From Pseudomonadota bacterium (GTDB taxonomy: Bacteria; Pseudomonadota; Gammaproteobacteria; Steroidobacterales; JBCBZW01): 64,000 bases of DNA. Positions 37,286-46,217 of the stretch are shown piece by piece. The position numbers were made by a program, and so were the translations under genes. Under the pieces are notes generated by a model that searched no databases, was not told the DNA's origin, and worked only from the letters and a program-made list of their open reading frames with translations. Where the stretch lies: contig JBCBZW010000011.1 of assembly GCA_039815145.1 (NCBI GenBank), positions 17,962 to 81,961 on the forward strand, read 5' to 3'. The stretch's first letter is position 1. Each line of letters opens with the position of its first letter.

Positions 37286-38134
37286 GTGCTGATCAAGCGT
37301 GCGCTAACCGGTATCGCGCTGGCCACGGCGGTCGGCGCCAGTATCTTGCTGGGGCCTCGCTGGTCGGCGGTGTTGCTGATCGGCCTGCTGGTGCTCGCCG
37401 GTGCCTGGGAGTGGGGTGCGCTGATCGATCAGCGCCTGAGCCCCGTGGTCCGCGCGCTTTATGTTGTTGTGATCGCGCTCATCATGGTGCTCAGCTGGTT
37501 TGCCACCGCGCAGGATCCGGGCGTTGGCGTGTCGATCTGGTGGATCGCTGCCGCATGGTGGTGCCTCGCCTTGGTGATCGTGCTGCGGGCTGGCGCGGAA
37601 GGTATCGACGAAGCGGTGGATGGGGCGACGCCGCGCACGGGCTGGCAGCGTTGGGCCGTAGCCTTGGCGGGGGTGCTCTGCCTGGTGCCGGCCTGGCTGG
37701 GACTGGGCGCGGTGCATGCGCAGTCCTCCGGTGCCTGGGCGATGTTGACCATCATCGGCCTCACCGTGGCGGCCGACATCGGGGCCTATACGATAGGTCG
37801 GCTCTTCGGGCGCCGACGGCTACTGCCCCGGGTGAGCCCCGGAAAGACGCTGGAGGGCTTGGCGGGCGGTGTGGCGTGGACGGTGCTGCTGGCGCTGCTG
37901 CTGAGCGTGCTACCGGTGCCGACGCCGCCGTGGTTCCTCCTCGCCGCGGTGGTGATCGCTCTGGTCTCGGTGCTGGGCGATCTGACGGTGAGCCTCTTCA
38001 AGCGCCGGGCGGGCGTCAAGCACAGTGGCACCTTGCTCCCTGGCCACGGTGGGGTGCTCGACCGTATCGACAGTTTTTGCGCGACGGCACCCGCCTGGGC
38101 CCTGTGGCTGGCCGTCGCAGGGGGTAGCGCGTGA
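37286..38134 (+). CDS. cdsA: Phosphatidate cytidylyltransferase (CDP-diacylglycerol synthase)
   Basis: Makes CDP-diacylglycerol, the precursor of all membrane phospholipids, in the inner membrane. 282 residues with about eight hydrophobic helices and the family signature near the C-terminus, SLFKRRAGVKHSGTLLPGHG followed by GVLDRIDS. In well-studied homologues the KH here is KD, so a conserved Asp is replaced by His. RLFGRRRLLPRVSPGKTLEG is the other expected motif. GTG start. The next gene is rseP; dxr, the usual neighbour, is missing. Confidence 0.94.
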   Translation: MLIKRALTGIALATAVGASILLGPRWSAVLLIGLLVLAGAWEWGALIDQRLSPVVRALYVVVIALIMVLSWFATAQDPGVGVSIWWIAAAWWCLALVIVLRAGAEGIDEAVDGATPRTGWQRWAVALAGVLCLVPAWLGLGAVHAQSSGAWAMLTIIGLTVAADIGAYTIGRLFGRRRLLPRVSPGKTLEGLAGGVAWTVLLALLLSVLPVPTPPWFLLAAVVIALVSVLGDLTVSLFKRRAGVKHSGTLLPGHGGVLDRIDSFCATAPAWALWLAVAGGSA

Positions 38135-38147
38135 AGCGCCAGCGGCC

Positions 38148-38176
38148 GGAACCAACGCAGCACGCGACGGGTCTGA
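38148..38176 (+). promoter_or_regulatory. Candidate sigmaE-type promoter ahead of rseP-bamA-skp
   Basis: GGAACCA (38148-38154), 17 bases, then TCTGA (38172-38176). This resembles the sigmaE (RpoE) consensus of GGAACTT and TCTGA. rseP, bamA and skp are known sigmaE targets in E. coli, which makes the position meaningful, but the match is imperfect. A TATACT at 38228-38233 downstream may be an additional sigma70 -10. Confidence 0.3.
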
Positions 38177-38185
38177 GTCTGGCAA

Positions 38186-38209
38186 CCAGCGGTGAGGCCA
38201 GCGGTGAGG
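38186..38209. repeat. Two perfect tandem copies of a 12-base unit
   Basis: CCAGCGGTGAGG occurs at 38186-38197 and again at 38198-38209, in the non-coding gap between cdsA and rseP. Confidence 0.85.
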
Positions 38210-38300
38210 TTTGCGCGGCTAAGCCCTTATACTGTCGCGTTTGCGCGGCGAGCGAATGGGCTCCCGCGCGTCTGAGTAAGAACCGGTCTCGAGTGACACG

Positions 38301-39674
38301 ATGACGATACTTACCTACGTCTTTGCCTTCTTGTTCGCGGTCGGCCTGCTGGTCGCCGTGCACGAGTATGGCCATTACTGGATGGCTCGGCGTCTGGGCT
38401 TCAAGGTGCTGCGCTTCTCCGTGGGCTTTGGCAAGCCTCTCCTACGCCGCGTGGCTGGCGCCGACCGCACGGAGTACGTGCTGGGCAGCCTCCCGCTCGG
38501 CGGCTATGTGAAGATGCTCGACGAGCGCGAGGGGCCGATCCCTGAGCACGAGGTCCACCGCTCCTACAATCGCCGCCCGCCCTTGCACCGCATCGCGGTC
38601 CTCACGGCGGGGCCCGCCGCGAATTTTCTGTTTGCGATCGCCGCTTTCTGGCTGATCTTCCTCGTCGGGATGCCGGGCTTGCGGCCCTTCGTCGGCGCCG
38701 CCGAGGCGGGCTCGCCCGCCGCTGTCGCAGGCCTCCAGGAGGAGGACCTGATCGTCGCGGTGGACGGCAACGAGGTGCAGACCTGGGAAGGCGCACTGCT
38801 CGCGATCTACCGCACCGTGCTCGACGACGGCGAGGTGCCGCTGACGGTGCAGCGCGCCGGCGCCAGCGGTCGCGAGTTCGTGGTGCTGCGACCCACCGCT
38901 TCCCTGCGCGAGCTGACCCGACCGGGGGAACTGCTGCCGGGACTCGGCCTCAACGTCTGGTTTCCCGACGTACCCCCGATCATCGGCGAAGTGCCGAGCG
39001 ACGGCCCGGCGGCGCGTGCCGGCCTGTCGCCAGGCGACCGGATCGTGGCGGTGGGCGACGCTCGCGTGGAGACGTGGAGCGACTTCGTCGATCAGGTGCG
39101 TCCCTTCCCTGGCCGTAGCACCTCGTTTGCAGTGACCCGCGCCGACGGTAGCGAAGCGGTTCTGGACATCACCCTCGGCGAGCAGGTGGAGGGCGAGCAG
39201 CGCGTCGGCTACGCGGGCGTGGCGGCAGCCCCCCTGCCTCGCGAGACGATCGATCAGCTGTGGTCCGAACAGCGCTTCGGCCCGGTCACGGCGGCCCGCA
39301 ACGCGGCCGCCAAAACCTGGGAGATGACCAGCCTGACCCTCGATCTGTTCCGACGCATGCTCTTCGGACAGGTGTCGATGGAGAACCTCTCGGGGCCGAT
39401 CAACATCGCAGTCTATGCGGGGGATACCTTCCGCAGCGGCTTCGTGGATTTCGTGCGCTTCCTGGCGCTGGTCAGCGTTAGCCTCGGGCTCATCAATCTG
39501 ATGCCCGTGCCGATGCTGGACGGCGGGCAAATTGTGTTTACGGCGATAGAGGGTGTGCGGGGTAGTCCCCTGTCCGATCGCGTTCAGCTGCTCGGTCAGC
39601 AAGTGGGGATATTCGCCGTGTTAGCGCTCATGACCCTCGCCTTGTACAACGATCTGTCGAGGCTCATCGGATGA
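38301..39674 (+). CDS. rseP: Site-2 protease RseP
   Basis: Inner-membrane zinc protease that makes the second cut of anti-sigma factor RseA and clears signal peptides. 457 residues: HEYGH at 21-25 in the first membrane helix, two PDZ domains (VGAAEAGSPAAVAGLQEEDL; PSDGPAARAGLSPGDRIVAV), and the late LMPVPMLDGGQIVF with the third metal ligand Asp. It overlaps bamA by ATGA, so the two are co-translated. It usually follows dxr, which is not here. Confidence 0.96.
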   Translation: MTILTYVFAFLFAVGLLVAVHEYGHYWMARRLGFKVLRFSVGFGKPLLRRVAGADRTEYVLGSLPLGGYVKMLDEREGPIPEHEVHRSYNRRPPLHRIAVLTAGPAANFLFAIAAFWLIFLVGMPGLRPFVGAAEAGSPAAVAGLQEEDLIVAVDGNEVQTWEGALLAIYRTVLDDGEVPLTVQRAGASGREFVVLRPTASLRELTRPGELLPGLGLNVWFPDVPPIIGEVPSDGPAARAGLSPGDRIVAVGDARVETWSDFVDQVRPFPGRSTSFAVTRADGSEAVLDITLGEQVEGEQRVGYAGVAAAPLPRETIDQLWSEQRFGPVTAARNAAAKTWEMTSLTLDLFRRMLFGQVSMENLSGPINIAVYAGDTFRSGFVDFVRFLALVSVSLGLINLMPVPMLDGGQIVFTAIEGVRGSPLSDRVQLLGQQVGIFAVLALMTLALYNDLSRLIG

Positions 39675-42112
39675 TGCATTTGCTCGCGCCACGGAAGGCG
39701 AGGGCGGTATTGGGCGGCCTCCTGATGGGCTTGCTCGTGTGCCTCTCGGCACCGTCCTTCGCCCAGGTCGCGGCCAACGCCAACTTCACCGTGCAGGACC
39801 TGCGCGTGGAGGGCTTGCGCCGAATCTCCGAAGGCACGGTGTACAACTACCTGCCTATCAACATCGGTGATCAGCTCAACCCCGTGCGCCTTCGCGAAGC
39901 CTTCCGTGCGCTCTACGCGCAGGGGTTCTTCGATGGGATCGAGTTTCGCCGCGATGGCAACACGCTGATCGTGGTGGTGCGCGAGCGCCCGTCGATCGCG
40001 TCCTTCGACATCAGCGGTAACGAGGATATCAAGACCGAGGATCTTCTCGGGTCACTGCGTGAGGTGGGCCTCTCGCCTGGCCGCTCCTTCGATCGCTCCG
40101 TCCTCGATAGCGTCACCCAGTTCCTCACCCAGCAGTACTTCGAACGCGGCAAGTACGGCGTCACGGTGGACACCTCGGTGACCGATCTGCCGGACAACCG
40201 CGTCAGCATCCAGGTCTTCGTCGAAGAGGGCGTGCGAGCCCGTATCCGGCAGATCAATATCGTTGGTAACGACAACTTCAAGGACAAGGAGCTGCTGGAT
40301 GAGTTTCAGCTCAGCACGCCCACGCTGCTCTCGTTCCTGAACAAGCGCGATCGCTACGCCCGTGAGGCCCTGCAGGGCGACCTCGAAAGTCTGCGCTCCT
40401 TCTACATGGATCGGGGCTTCGCCTCCTTCGAGATCGAATCCACTCAGGTGGCCATCTCGCCGGACAAGCAGGACATGTTCATCACGGTGAACATCGAAGA
40501 GGGCGAGCGCTACACCGTCTCTGAAGTGCGCATGACGGGCGATCTCGTCGTGCCCGAGGAGGATCTGTTGGGGCTGGTGTTGGCTCGGCCGGGCGAGACC
40601 TTCTCGCGCAAGCAGGTCACTCAGAGCACGGAGCTGATGGGCTACAGGCTGGGGCAGGAAGGTTACGCGTTCGCCAACATCAACCCGATTCCCGACATCA
40701 ACCCCGAGACCCGCGAGGTGGCGATCAGCTTCTTCGTCGAGCCCGGTAAGCGTGTGTACGTGCGGCGGGTGAACTTCAATGGCACTACCACCGTCGATGA
40801 CGATGTGTTCCGCCGCGAGATGCGTCAGTTGGAGGGGGGCTACCTCTCCAACGTGCAGCTCGAGCGCTCGGAGCAGCGCGTGCGACGCCTGCCCTTCGTG
40901 ACCAACGTATCCACGGAGACCGTGCCCGTGCCGGGCTCGGACGACCTGGTCGATGTGGAAATGGAGATCGAGGAAGGCCTGCCCGGACAGTTCGGCGGCG
41001 GCATCGGATTCTCCGGCACGCAGGGTATCCTGCTCAACGGTAACTTCACGCACACCAACTTCCTCGGCCGCGGCACCCGCCTCGCCGCGGACCTCAACCT
41101 CGGCCAGTTCGTGACCTCCGCGCAGGTCTCGCACACCAACCCCTACTGGACCAAGGACGGTGTGCAGCTAACGCTCGGGCTCGGCTACCGCGATTCCACC
41201 CAGTTCATCATCGGCGCGTCGGACTTCTCCACCGAGACCATCAACGCGAGCTTCGAGTTTGGTGTGCCGATCTCAGAGTTCGGTTTCTTCCGCTACGGCT
41301 TGGCGTTCCAGAGTGCGGATCTCGTCACGGGCCAGTTCAGCGCCGAGCAGGCGCGGGCCTTCGTGCTCAACAACGGCGATACCTTCGAGGTGGCGGACGG
41401 GTTCTTCGGCACCAACTTCCGCACCATCGAGGCGTTCCTGGGCTGGGGCCGTGACACGCGTAACCGCGTGATCTTCGCTACCCGCGGCAGCCGCCAGCGC
41501 CTGACGCTCGGCGTGACCGCGCCCGAAGTGAGCGACGTCGAGTACTTCACCGCGCGCTACGACTACCTGAAGTACATCAACCTGCCGGGCCGCTGGGGCA
41601 TCCGCGCGAACGCGGAGCTGGGCTATGGTCAGCCCCTTAACGAGACGACGGACCTGCCACCGTTCAAGAACTTCTTTGCCGGTGGACCGGGCTCGGTACG
41701 TGGCTATCGCAACGGCTTCCTCGGGCCTCGTGACTCGTTCAACAACCCCTACGGCGGTAACGTCAAGGTGGTAGGCAACCTCGAACTGCTGGTGCCGACG
41801 CCCGAGAACTTCGGCGATAGCACGCGGTTTGCCATCTTTTACGACATCGGCAACATCTTCTACGAAGGCGACACTGACTTCTGTACGGCACGGGCGGACA
41901 ATGGCAACCTGGTGGGTACGTCCTGCAGCACGCCCAGCGCCAACCGAACTGACTTCGGATTCGATCTGAACGAGTTGCGCAGCTCCGTCGGTGTCGGCGT
42001 CGAGTGGCTAGCGCCCCTCGGTACCTTCCGGTTCAGTCTCGCCGTCCCGCTCAACGCGGGTCCTCTAGACGAAGTCGAGCGGTTCCAGTTCTCCGTGGGC
42101 CAGACGTTCTGA
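39671..42112 (+). CDS. bamA: Outer membrane protein assembly factor BamA
   Basis: Central beta barrel that inserts other barrel proteins into the outer membrane. 813 residues: signal peptide ending near LSAPSFAQVAA, five POTRA domains (first begins NFTVQDLRVEGLRRISEGTV), then a 16-strand barrel with the conserved GGPGSVRGYRNGFLGPRD in loop 6 (VRGY motif) and a terminal Phe (VGQTF) as the barrel signal. ATG 39671 overlaps the rseP stop. skp follows. Confidence 0.97.
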   Translation: MMHLLAPRKARAVLGGLLMGLLVCLSAPSFAQVAANANFTVQDLRVEGLRRISEGTVYNYLPINIGDQLNPVRLREAFRALYAQGFFDGIEFRRDGNTLIVVVRERPSIASFDISGNEDIKTEDLLGSLREVGLSPGRSFDRSVLDSVTQFLTQQYFERGKYGVTVDTSVTDLPDNRVSIQVFVEEGVRARIRQINIVGNDNFKDKELLDEFQLSTPTLLSFLNKRDRYAREALQGDLESLRSFYMDRGFASFEIESTQVAISPDKQDMFITVNIEEGERYTVSEVRMTGDLVVPEEDLLGLVLARPGETFSRKQVTQSTELMGYRLGQEGYAFANINPIPDINPETREVAISFFVEPGKRVYVRRVNFNGTTTVDDDVFRREMRQLEGGYLSNVQLERSEQRVRRLPFVTNVSTETVPVPGSDDLVDVEMEIEEGLPGQFGGGIGFSGTQGILLNGNFTHTNFLGRGTRLAADLNLGQFVTSAQVSHTNPYWTKDGVQLTLGLGYRDSTQFIIGASDFSTETINASFEFGVPISEFGFFRYGLAFQSADLVTGQFSAEQARAFVLNNGDTFEVADGFFGTNFRTIEAFLGWGRDTRNRVIFATRGSRQRLTLGVTAPEVSDVEYFTARYDYLKYINLPGRWGIRANAELGYGQPLNETTDLPPFKNFFAGGPGSVRGYRNGFLGPRDSFNNPYGGNVKVVGNLELLVPTPENFGDSTRFAIFYDIGNIFYEGDTDFCTARADNGNLVGTSCSTPSANRTDFGFDLNELRSSVGVGVEWLAPLGTFRFSLAVPLNAGPLDEVERFQFSVGQTF

Positions 42113-42150
42113 TTGCTGCCCACGCTTATTACCTAATGAAAAGGAAAACA

Positions 42151-42162
42151 GAGGTATACCTC
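42151..42162 (+). promoter_or_regulatory. Palindromic ribosome-binding site of skp
   Basis: GAGGTATACCTC is a perfect 12-base palindrome that contains the GAGG ribosome site and directly touches the ATG. In RNA it could form a 4-base stem with a TATA loop and so hide the ribosome site. Confidence 0.45.
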
Positions 42163-42678
42163 ATGCGACAAGCGACCAAAGCCATGTTCCTGAGCGTTGC
42201 GCTGATGCTCTGCGCCACGACCGCTGCCACCGCCGCCGACCTGAAGGTGGGCGTGGTGGATTTCGCCCGCCTGGTGGAGGCCGCTCCGCAATCCCAGTCC
42301 GTGCAGGAGCAGCTGAACCAACAGTTCGCGCCGCGCTTGAAGGAAGTGCAGAACGAGGGCCAGGCGCTGCAGCGTGAAGTGGAGAACTTCCGTCGCGACA
42401 GCCCGGTGATGGGAGCGAGCGAGCGCGAGCGTAAGGAAGCCGACATCAAGCGCCGCGAGCTCGACTACAAGCGCAAGGAGCGCGAGCTCCAGGAAGACTT
42501 CAATATCGCCCGCAACGAATCCCTGAGCAGGCTGCAGCGCGAGTTGTTGGTGGCGGTTCAGGACTACGCGAAGAGCAAGCGCTACGATCTGCTGGTCGGC
42601 GAAGGCGTGCTCTACGCGAGCGACAAGGCCAACATCACCGACGAGGTGTTGAAGGCCCTGGAGAAGAACGCCCGCTGA
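42163..42678 (+). CDS. skp: Periplasmic chaperone Skp (OmpH)
   Basis: Holds unfolded outer-membrane proteins in the periplasm on their way to BamA. About 171 residues: signal peptide with cleavage near ATAADLKVG, start of the mature part KVGVVDFARLVEAAPQSQ, then long coiled-coil arms rich in Glu, Arg and Gln (RKEADIKRRELDYKRKEREL) and the C-terminal NITDEVLKALEK. ATG 42163 is chosen over 42136 because the signal peptide then has normal length and GAGG stands 8 bases upstream. Confidence 0.95.
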   Translation: MRQATKAMFLSVALMLCATTAATAADLKVGVVDFARLVEAAPQSQSVQEQLNQQFAPRLKEVQNEGQALQREVENFRRDSPVMGASERERKEADIKRRELDYKRKERELQEDFNIARNESLSRLQRELLVAVQDYAKSKRYDLLVGEGVLYASDKANITDEVLKALEKNAR

Positions 42679-42694
42679 TCACTGGGCCACTGGC

Positions 42695-43738
42695 GTGCGT
42701 GGGGAGCCGCTAGCGCTCCGCTTGGGTGACCTGGCCGTGCGCGCCGGTGCATCGCTCCGGGGAGACCCGGAGCGCATGATCGCTCGCGTCGCCACCCTCG
42801 GCGATGCTGGTGAGGATGCCCTCAGTTTTCTCGCCAACCCTCGTTATTCGGGGGCACTCGCCTCGACCCGTGCCGGCGCCGTGGTGCTCCAGCCCCGGCA
42901 CCTGGACGCCTGTCCGGTCGATGCGCTGATCAGCGACGACCCCTACGTCACCTACGCCCGCATCGCGGATTGGCTCTACCCGCGGACGCGACCGAGCGCT
43001 GGGGTGCACCCCTCCGCCGTGATCGGAGAGCGCGTCGAGCTGGGGTCGGGCGTGGCCATCGGCCCCAACGTCGTCATCGAGGATGAGGTCCAGATCGGGG
43101 CCAACAGCGTCGTTGGCGCAGGCTGCGTGATCGGCGCCAGCTCCCGACTGGGTGCCGGTTGCCGGCTGGCGGCCAACGTCACGCTTTGTCACGACGTCAC
43201 GCTCGGGGATCGGGTGGTGCTGCACCCGGCAGTCGTGCTCGGCGCGGACGGTTTCGGCATGGCGCGCACAGCCGAAGGCTGGATCGGCGTGCCCCAGATC
43301 GGCGGGGTACGGATCGGCAACGACGTGGAGATCGGGGCCTCCACCACCATCGACCGCGGTGCCATCGGCGACACGGTCATCGGCCACGGCGTGCGCTTGG
43401 ACAACCTGATCCAGGTGGCGCACAACGTCAGCATTGGCGATCACACGGTGATCGCCGCCTGCGTTGGTATCTCCGGCAGTACGCGAATCGGCCAACGCTG
43501 TATGATTGGCGGCGCAGCGTGCTTCAACGGCCATATCGAGATCGGCGATGACGTGGTGGTTACCGGCATGACCATGGTAACCAGGTCGCTCGCCGGTCCC
43601 GGCGTCTACTCCAGCGGCATTCCCGTCGAAGAGAACAAGCGCTGGGCGCGCGGCGTCGCGCGCTACAAGCAGCTCGATGATTTGGCGAGCCGCGTGAAGC
43701 GCCTGGAAAAACAGGTGACCACTCGCAACGACAACTAG
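42695..43738 (+). CDS. lpxD: UDP-3-O-(3-hydroxyacyl)glucosamine N-acyltransferase
   Basis: Third step of lipid A synthesis, adding an N-linked hydroxyacyl chain. 347 residues: N-terminal uridine-binding domain (DALSFLANPRYSGALASTRA), then left-handed beta helix of hexapeptide repeats, with LHPAVVLGADGFGMA and the catalytic His region LIQVAHNVSIGDHTVIAACV, and a C-terminal helix. GTG start, 16 bases after the skp stop. Confidence 0.96.
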   Translation: MRGEPLALRLGDLAVRAGASLRGDPERMIARVATLGDAGEDALSFLANPRYSGALASTRAGAVVLQPRHLDACPVDALISDDPYVTYARIADWLYPRTRPSAGVHPSAVIGERVELGSGVAIGPNVVIEDEVQIGANSVVGAGCVIGASSRLGAGCRLAANVTLCHDVTLGDRVVLHPAVVLGADGFGMARTAEGWIGVPQIGGVRIGNDVEIGASTTIDRGAIGDTVIGHGVRLDNLIQVAHNVSIGDHTVIAACVGISGSTRIGQRCMIGGAACFNGHIEIGDDVVVTGMTMVTRSLAGPGVYSSGIPVEENKRWARGVARYKQLDDLASRVKRLEKQVTTRNDN

Positions 43739-43753
43739 GCGGAAGGGGAGACG

Positions 43754-44224
43754 ATGGCAGCAGGAGAGCAGGGGCAGAAGCCGGTGATGGACATCCACAA
43801 GGTGATGAGCCAGCTGCCACATCGCTACCCGTTTCTTCTCGTCGATCGGGTGCTCGAGTGCGAGGCGAACAGCCACCTCGTGGCGATCAAGCAGGTCACC
43901 ATCAACGAGCCGTTTTTCACGGGGCATTTCCCCCATCGACCGGTCATGCCGGGGGTCCTCATCATCGAGGCGCTGGCGCAGGCGACTGGGTTGCTCGCCT
44001 TCCAGACCCTCGGCGTGCCGGACGAGACCGTGCTCTATTACATCTGCGGGATCGATAAGGCCCGCTTCAAGCGTCCCGTGGAACCTGGGGATACGCTCAC
44101 GCTGCGGGTGCGCTCCCTGCGCACGGTGAAGAACATCTGGCGCTTCGATGCGGTGGCAGAGGTGGACGGCGACGTCGCCGCGAAGGCTGAGATCATGGCT
44201 GCACGGGTGGAGATCGGCAGTTGA
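43754..44224 (+). CDS. fabZ: 3-hydroxyacyl-[acyl-carrier-protein] dehydratase FabZ
   Basis: Dehydrates 3-hydroxyacyl-ACP in fatty acid elongation, in balance with lipid A synthesis. 156 residues of hot-dog fold with catalytic His58 in [20 protein letters not shown] and Glu72 in the same helix; [13 protein letters not shown] precedes it. Strong ribosome site AAGGGGAG before ATG 43754. Its stop overlaps the lpxA start (TTGA). Confidence 0.97.
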   Translation: MAAGEQGQKPVMDIHKVMSQLPHRYPFLLVDRVLECEANSHLVAIKQVTINEPFFTGHFPHRPVMPGVLIIEALAQATGLLAFQTLGVPDETVLYYICGIDKARFKRPVEPGDTLTLRVRSLRTVKNIWRFDAVAEVDGDVAAKAEIMAARVEIGS

Positions 44225-44994
44225 GAGATGAGCGCGCGGTGATTTCACCGCAGGCTCGTTTACATGACTCGGTACAGGTCGACCCCTACGCGGTGATCGG
44301 CGCTGAGGTCGAGATCGGTGAGGGCGGCCGCATCGGTGCCCACGCCGTCATCGAGGGCCCGACCACCATCGGCCCTCGCACGCGCATCTACCCTTTCGCG
44401 GCGATCGGCGGCGACCCCCAGGACAAGAAGTTCGATGACGATGAGGACAGTCGTCTCGAGATCGGAGCGGACAACACCATCCGTGAGTACTGCACCATCA
44501 ACCGCGGCACCAGCGGGGGCGGTGGGGTCACCCGCATCGGCGATGGCAACTGGATCATGGCCTACGTGCACATCGCCCACGACTGCCTGGTCGGCGATCA
44601 CACGGTAATGGCCAACAACACCACCCTGGCGGGCCACGTGACCGTGGACGACTACGCGGTGCTCGGCGGCTTCACCAAGGTCCATCAGTTCTGCCGCATC
44701 GGCTGTCACGCCTTCACGGCGATGGATTGTGGCCTCTCGCGCGATGTGCCCCCCTACGTGATGGCGGCCGGGCATCTGGGCGAGCCGCGGGGGGTGAACA
44801 GCGAAGGCCTCAAGCGCCGAGGCTTCACGGCCGAGCAGGTTCGTAACATCCGCAACGCCTTCAAGGTGCTCTATCGCAGCGAGCTGCGCCTGGAGCAGGC
44901 CTTGGAGCAGTTCGATGCGGTGGTCGGCGAGCAGCCCGAGCTGCAACCGCTGGTCGACTTCCTGCGCGACACCCAGCGCAGCATCATTCGCTAG
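44221..44994 (+). CDS. lpxA: UDP-N-acetylglucosamine acyltransferase
   Basis: First step of lipid A synthesis. 257 residues: hexapeptide beta helix with catalytic His in [20 protein letters not shown], the GGDPQDKKF motif and the helical C-terminal domain ([20 protein letters not shown]). Start TTG 44221 overlaps the fabZ stop and has GGAG 9 bases upstream; GTG 44239 is an alternative that would shorten the N-terminus by six residues. Confidence 0.95.
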   Translation: MRDERAVISPQARLHDSVQVDPYAVIGAEVEIGEGGRIGAHAVIEGPTTIGPRTRIYPFAAIGGDPQDKKFDDDEDSRLEIGADNTIREYCTINRGTSGGGGVTRIGDGNWIMAYVHIAHDCLVGDHTVMANNTTLAGHVTVDDYAVLGGFTKVHQFCRIGCHAFTAMDCGLSRDVPPYVMAAGHLGEPRGVNSEGLKRRGFTAEQVRNIRNAFKVLYRSELRLEQALEQFDAVVGEQPELQPLVDFLRDTQRSIIR

Positions 44995-45016
44995 CGCGCT
45001 CCCGCGGTAGGCGTCC

Positions 45017-46216
45017 ATGACCGACCAGCGCTCTCCTCGGATCGCGCTCGTGGCCGGTGAGGCGTCCGGTGATGCGCTCGGGGCCGATCTGATCGAAGCG
45101 CTTCGAGAGCGCTACCCGAAGGCCCACGTGTTCGGCATGGCTGGGCCGCGCATGCGCGCCCTAGGCTGCCAGGCGCTCGCTGACAGCGAGGAGATCGCCG
45201 TGATGGGCCTAGCGGAGGTGATAGGTCATCTGCCGAGGTTGCTTCGCCTGCGCTCGCGCCTGTTGCGCGAGATCGCGGCGGCCGCGCCAGATCTCTTCGT
45301 CGGTATAGACTCCCCGGACTTCAACCTCGGCCTCGCCCGACGCCTGCGCTCGCGCGTGAGTGGCCTGCGCACCGTGCAATACGTGAGCCCTCAGTTCTGG
45401 GCCTGGCGCAGCGGGCGCGTGAAGCGTATCGGGGAGAGCGTGGATCACGTGCTCTGCCTGTTGCCCTTCGAGGCGGAGTTCTACGCGGAGCATGGTGTGG
45501 GTGCCACCTTCACCGGCCATCCGTTGGCTGACCGAGTGCCAATGACCAGCAATCCTGACCGCGCTCGCGCGGCGCTGGGCCTGCCGTCGGACGATGAGTC
45601 GCCCGTCGTCGCGGTATTGCCCGGCAGTCGCGAGGGCGAGGTTCGCCGGCTCGCGCAGCCCCTGGGGGACGCCATGCGTTGGCTGTTGGCACGTCGGCCG
45701 GCGGTGCGTTTCGTCAGTGCGATGGCAAACCCGACCGTGCGCAGCACCTTCGAGACCCTCCTCGCAGAGCAGCCAGGGTCGCCCCTGCCCCTCGCGTTGA
45801 TCGACGGCCGTGCGAGCGAGGTGATGGCGGCTGCCGATGTGGTGCTGCTGGCCTCGGGTACGGCCACCCTCGAGGCCCTGCTCATCAAGCGGCCGATGGT
45901 GGTGTGCTATCGCGTATCGCCGGTGAGCGCCTGGGTGGCGAGACGATTGAAACTGATGACCACCGAGCGCTTCTCCTTGCCCAATCTGCTGGCGGGCGCG
46001 GACTTGGTGCCCGAGATCATGCAGGAGGCGGTCAGCGGTGAGGCCCTCGGCGCTGCCGTGCTCGAACAGCTAGAGGCATCATCCGATGCAAGGGCCAGGT
46101 TGACCAGCACCTACGAACGGCTCCACCGAATCCTGCGCCGGGGCGCCAGCCAGCGGGCCGCGCAGGCGCTGCACGAGTTGCTGCAAGGGAGGGGCGAGGG
46201 CCTCAGCTCCAGCTGA
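45017..46216 (+). CDS. lpxB: Lipid-A-disaccharide synthase
   Basis: Joins UDP-diacylglucosamine and lipid X to the lipid A disaccharide (GT19 family). 399 residues: RIALVAGEASGDALGADLIE, MAGPRMRALGCQ, FVGIDSPDFNLGLARRLR, TVQYVSPQFWAWRSGRVKRI, VAVLPGSREGEVRRL and LLASGTATLEALLIKRPMVV, all typical. It ends one base before the stop of the converging ppk2 gene. Confidence 0.96.
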   Translation: MTDQRSPRIALVAGEASGDALGADLIEALRERYPKAHVFGMAGPRMRALGCQALADSEEIAVMGLAEVIGHLPRLLRLRSRLLREIAAAAPDLFVGIDSPDFNLGLARRLRSRVSGLRTVQYVSPQFWAWRSGRVKRIGESVDHVLCLLPFEAEFYAEHGVGATFTGHPLADRVPMTSNPDRARAALGLPSDDESPVVAVLPGSREGEVRRLAQPLGDAMRWLLARRPAVRFVSAMANPTVRSTFETLLAEQPGSPLPLALIDGRASEVMAAADVVLLASGTATLEALLIKRPMVVCYRVSPVSAWVARRLKLMTTERFSLPNLLAGADLVPEIMQEAVSGEALGAAVLEQLEASSDARARLTSTYERLHRILRRGASQRAAQALHELLQGRGEGLSSS

Positions 46217-46217
46217 T

